Below, piece after piece: positions 63,301 through 64,000 of a stretch of DNA of 64,000 nt. Position 1 is the stretch's first letter; each line of letters starts with the position of its first letter. The position numbers and the translations under genes were made by a program. Source of the stretch: Halalkalicoccus sp. CG83 (GTDB taxonomy: Archaea > Halobacteriota > Halobacteria > Halobacteriales > Halalkalicoccaceae); NCBI RefSeq assembly GCF_037081715.1, contig NZ_JAZDDH010000002.1:62001-126000 (forward strand), given 5' to 3'. The notes beneath the pieces are model-generated. The model worked only from the letters and a program-made list of their open reading frames with translations. It was not told where the DNA came from and searched no databases.

Positions 63301-63975
63301 CTACCCCGTCATCATCGACTCGTCCTGAACGGCCTCCCCGCCAAGCCGTCGCTCGACGAGCGCGAGCAGGCTGTCGAGACCGATCGCCAACAGCGCGCCG
63401 GGTATCGCGCCGGCCAGGATCCGGGACGTGTCGAAGAGGTCGATGCCGCTGATGACCCAGACCCCGAGGCCGCCGCCGCCGATGAAGAACGCGAGGTACG
63501 CCGTGCCGACGTTGATGACCGTGCTCGTCCGGATGCCGGCGAACACCACCGGCACCGAGAGCGGGAGCCGGATCCGCCGCAGGACGTCGGTGTCGGTCAT
63601 TCCCATTCCGCGAGCCGCCTCGACCGTACTCTCCTCGACGTTCTCCAGCCCCGTGATCGTGTTCGTGAGAATCGGCAACAGCGCGTAGACGAACAGCGCG
63701 ATCACCGCAGACCTGAACCCCAGACCGAAGACCGGAAACGCAAGCGCGATCACCGCGAGCGTCGGGATCGTCTGGGCGACGTTCCCGACCGAGAGGATCG
63801 TACTTCGGAGGCGGTCGTACCGAACCGCGACGATGCCGAGCGGGACGGCCACCAGGATCGCAGCGACCTCCGAGATCAGCACGAGTGCGAGGTGCTGGCG
63901 GAGCAGTTCGAGGAACTCGACCCAGTTCGCCGTCAGATACTCCGCCGCGCCGTACAGGTTGCCGAGGACGCTCAT
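63301..63975 (-). CDS. ABC transporter permease, glycine betaine/choline (OpuB/ProW) type
   Basis: A 224-aa permease with five or six helices and the inner-membrane coupling motif EAARGMGMTDTDVLRRIRLPLSVPVVFAGIRTS typical of ProW/OpuBB. IPTLAVIALAFPVFGLGFRSAVIALFVYALLPILTNTITGL is the family core. It should import compatible solutes with an ATPase and binding protein lying beyond the window edge. Confidence 0.92.
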   Translation of the reverse strand: MSVLGNLYGAAEYLTANWVEFLELLRQHLALVLISEVAAILVAVPLGIVAVRYDRLRSTILSVGNVAQTIPTLAVIALAFPVFGLGFRSAVIALFVYALLPILTNTITGLENVEESTVEAARGMGMTDTDVLRRIRLPLSVPVVFAGIRTSTVINVGTAYLAFFIGGGGLGVWVISGIDLFDTSRILAGAIPGALLAIGLDSLLALVERRLGGEAVQDESMMTG

Positions 63976-64000
63976 CGCTCGACCTGCGCGCGCTGTGTGT

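Overview
The window is a 64-kb stretch of high-GC chromosome from a haloarchaeon (class Halobacteria). The evidence is very acidic proteins, many TATA-led leaderless genes, ribosomal protein S6e, an archaeal-type RNase P RNA, an Asp/Glu-rich valyl-tRNA synthetase, HalOD1 and Bat-like domains, and a PGF-CTERM surface protein. One 11.4-kb block (about 47.1-58.5 kb) is clearly more A+T-rich and reads as an integrated plasmid or provirus.

Layout. 0-5.7 kb: a four-gene Tat-exported formate dehydrogenase operon. 5.9-17.1 kb: small conserved haloarchaeal genes, a beta-CASP nuclease, a cytoplasmic trypsin-like protease with a 60-aa partner, the S6e operon, an acetyltransferase gene broken by one in-frame stop, a DHH phosphoesterase and three UspA proteins. 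17.1-29.3 kb: cupredoxin, dihydroorotase, a lipoate-ligase homologue, thioesterase, rhodanese, a JAMM protease, a damaged DUF4385-type gene, NAD-salvage-type enzymes and an AMMECR1 protein. 29.35-29.7 kb: rnpB. 29.8-33.8 kb: a metal-homeostasis cluster (Zn/Cd-type P-ATPase, DtxR-family regulator, ZIP transporter) with shared operator-like sequences. 33.9-47 kb: hydrolase, two M29-type peptidases, CBS protein, ValS, 6-phosphogluconate dehydrogenase, DJ-1 protein, Lrp regulator, ferredoxin and a MATE exporter, ending at tRNA-Arg(CCG).

The element (47,077-58,565) sits in the 3' end of that tRNA, and the tRNA end is repeated at the far side. Its intact tyrosine recombinase lies next to the distal repeat. 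It also carries a P-loop helicase-like protein, small DNA-binding proteins, a helically phased TGGAACA repeat cluster that may be its origin, a HEPN-like protein, a PD-(D/E)XK nuclease-like protein, an HNH-repeat protein, a Tat-exported Asn/Val-rich protein, and several broken genes (an older integrase, a virus-like gene, a Bat-like N-terminus). Beyond it lie a zinc-ribbon protein and a cold-shock protein between two copies of a 105-bp hairpin-rich repeat, then katG, a TraB-like protein and a glycine-betaine-type ABC permease.

Two signals cut across the annotation. (1) Short perfect hairpins, often with 3-nt loops, appear as insertions: in frame inside genes (FdhC tail, DUF5806-like tail), as a frameshifting 52-bp insertion in the DUF4385-type gene, as a 69-bp double hairpin splitting the distal att copy, and inside the 105-bp repeats. 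(2) Three genes have a diverged second copy of one terminus lying 120-236 bp away, separated by low-complexity spacers that share GCAAAA/TGCAC words. They look like scars of allele replacement or of an undescribed repeat. All functional calls come from reading motifs by eye; no database search was run.
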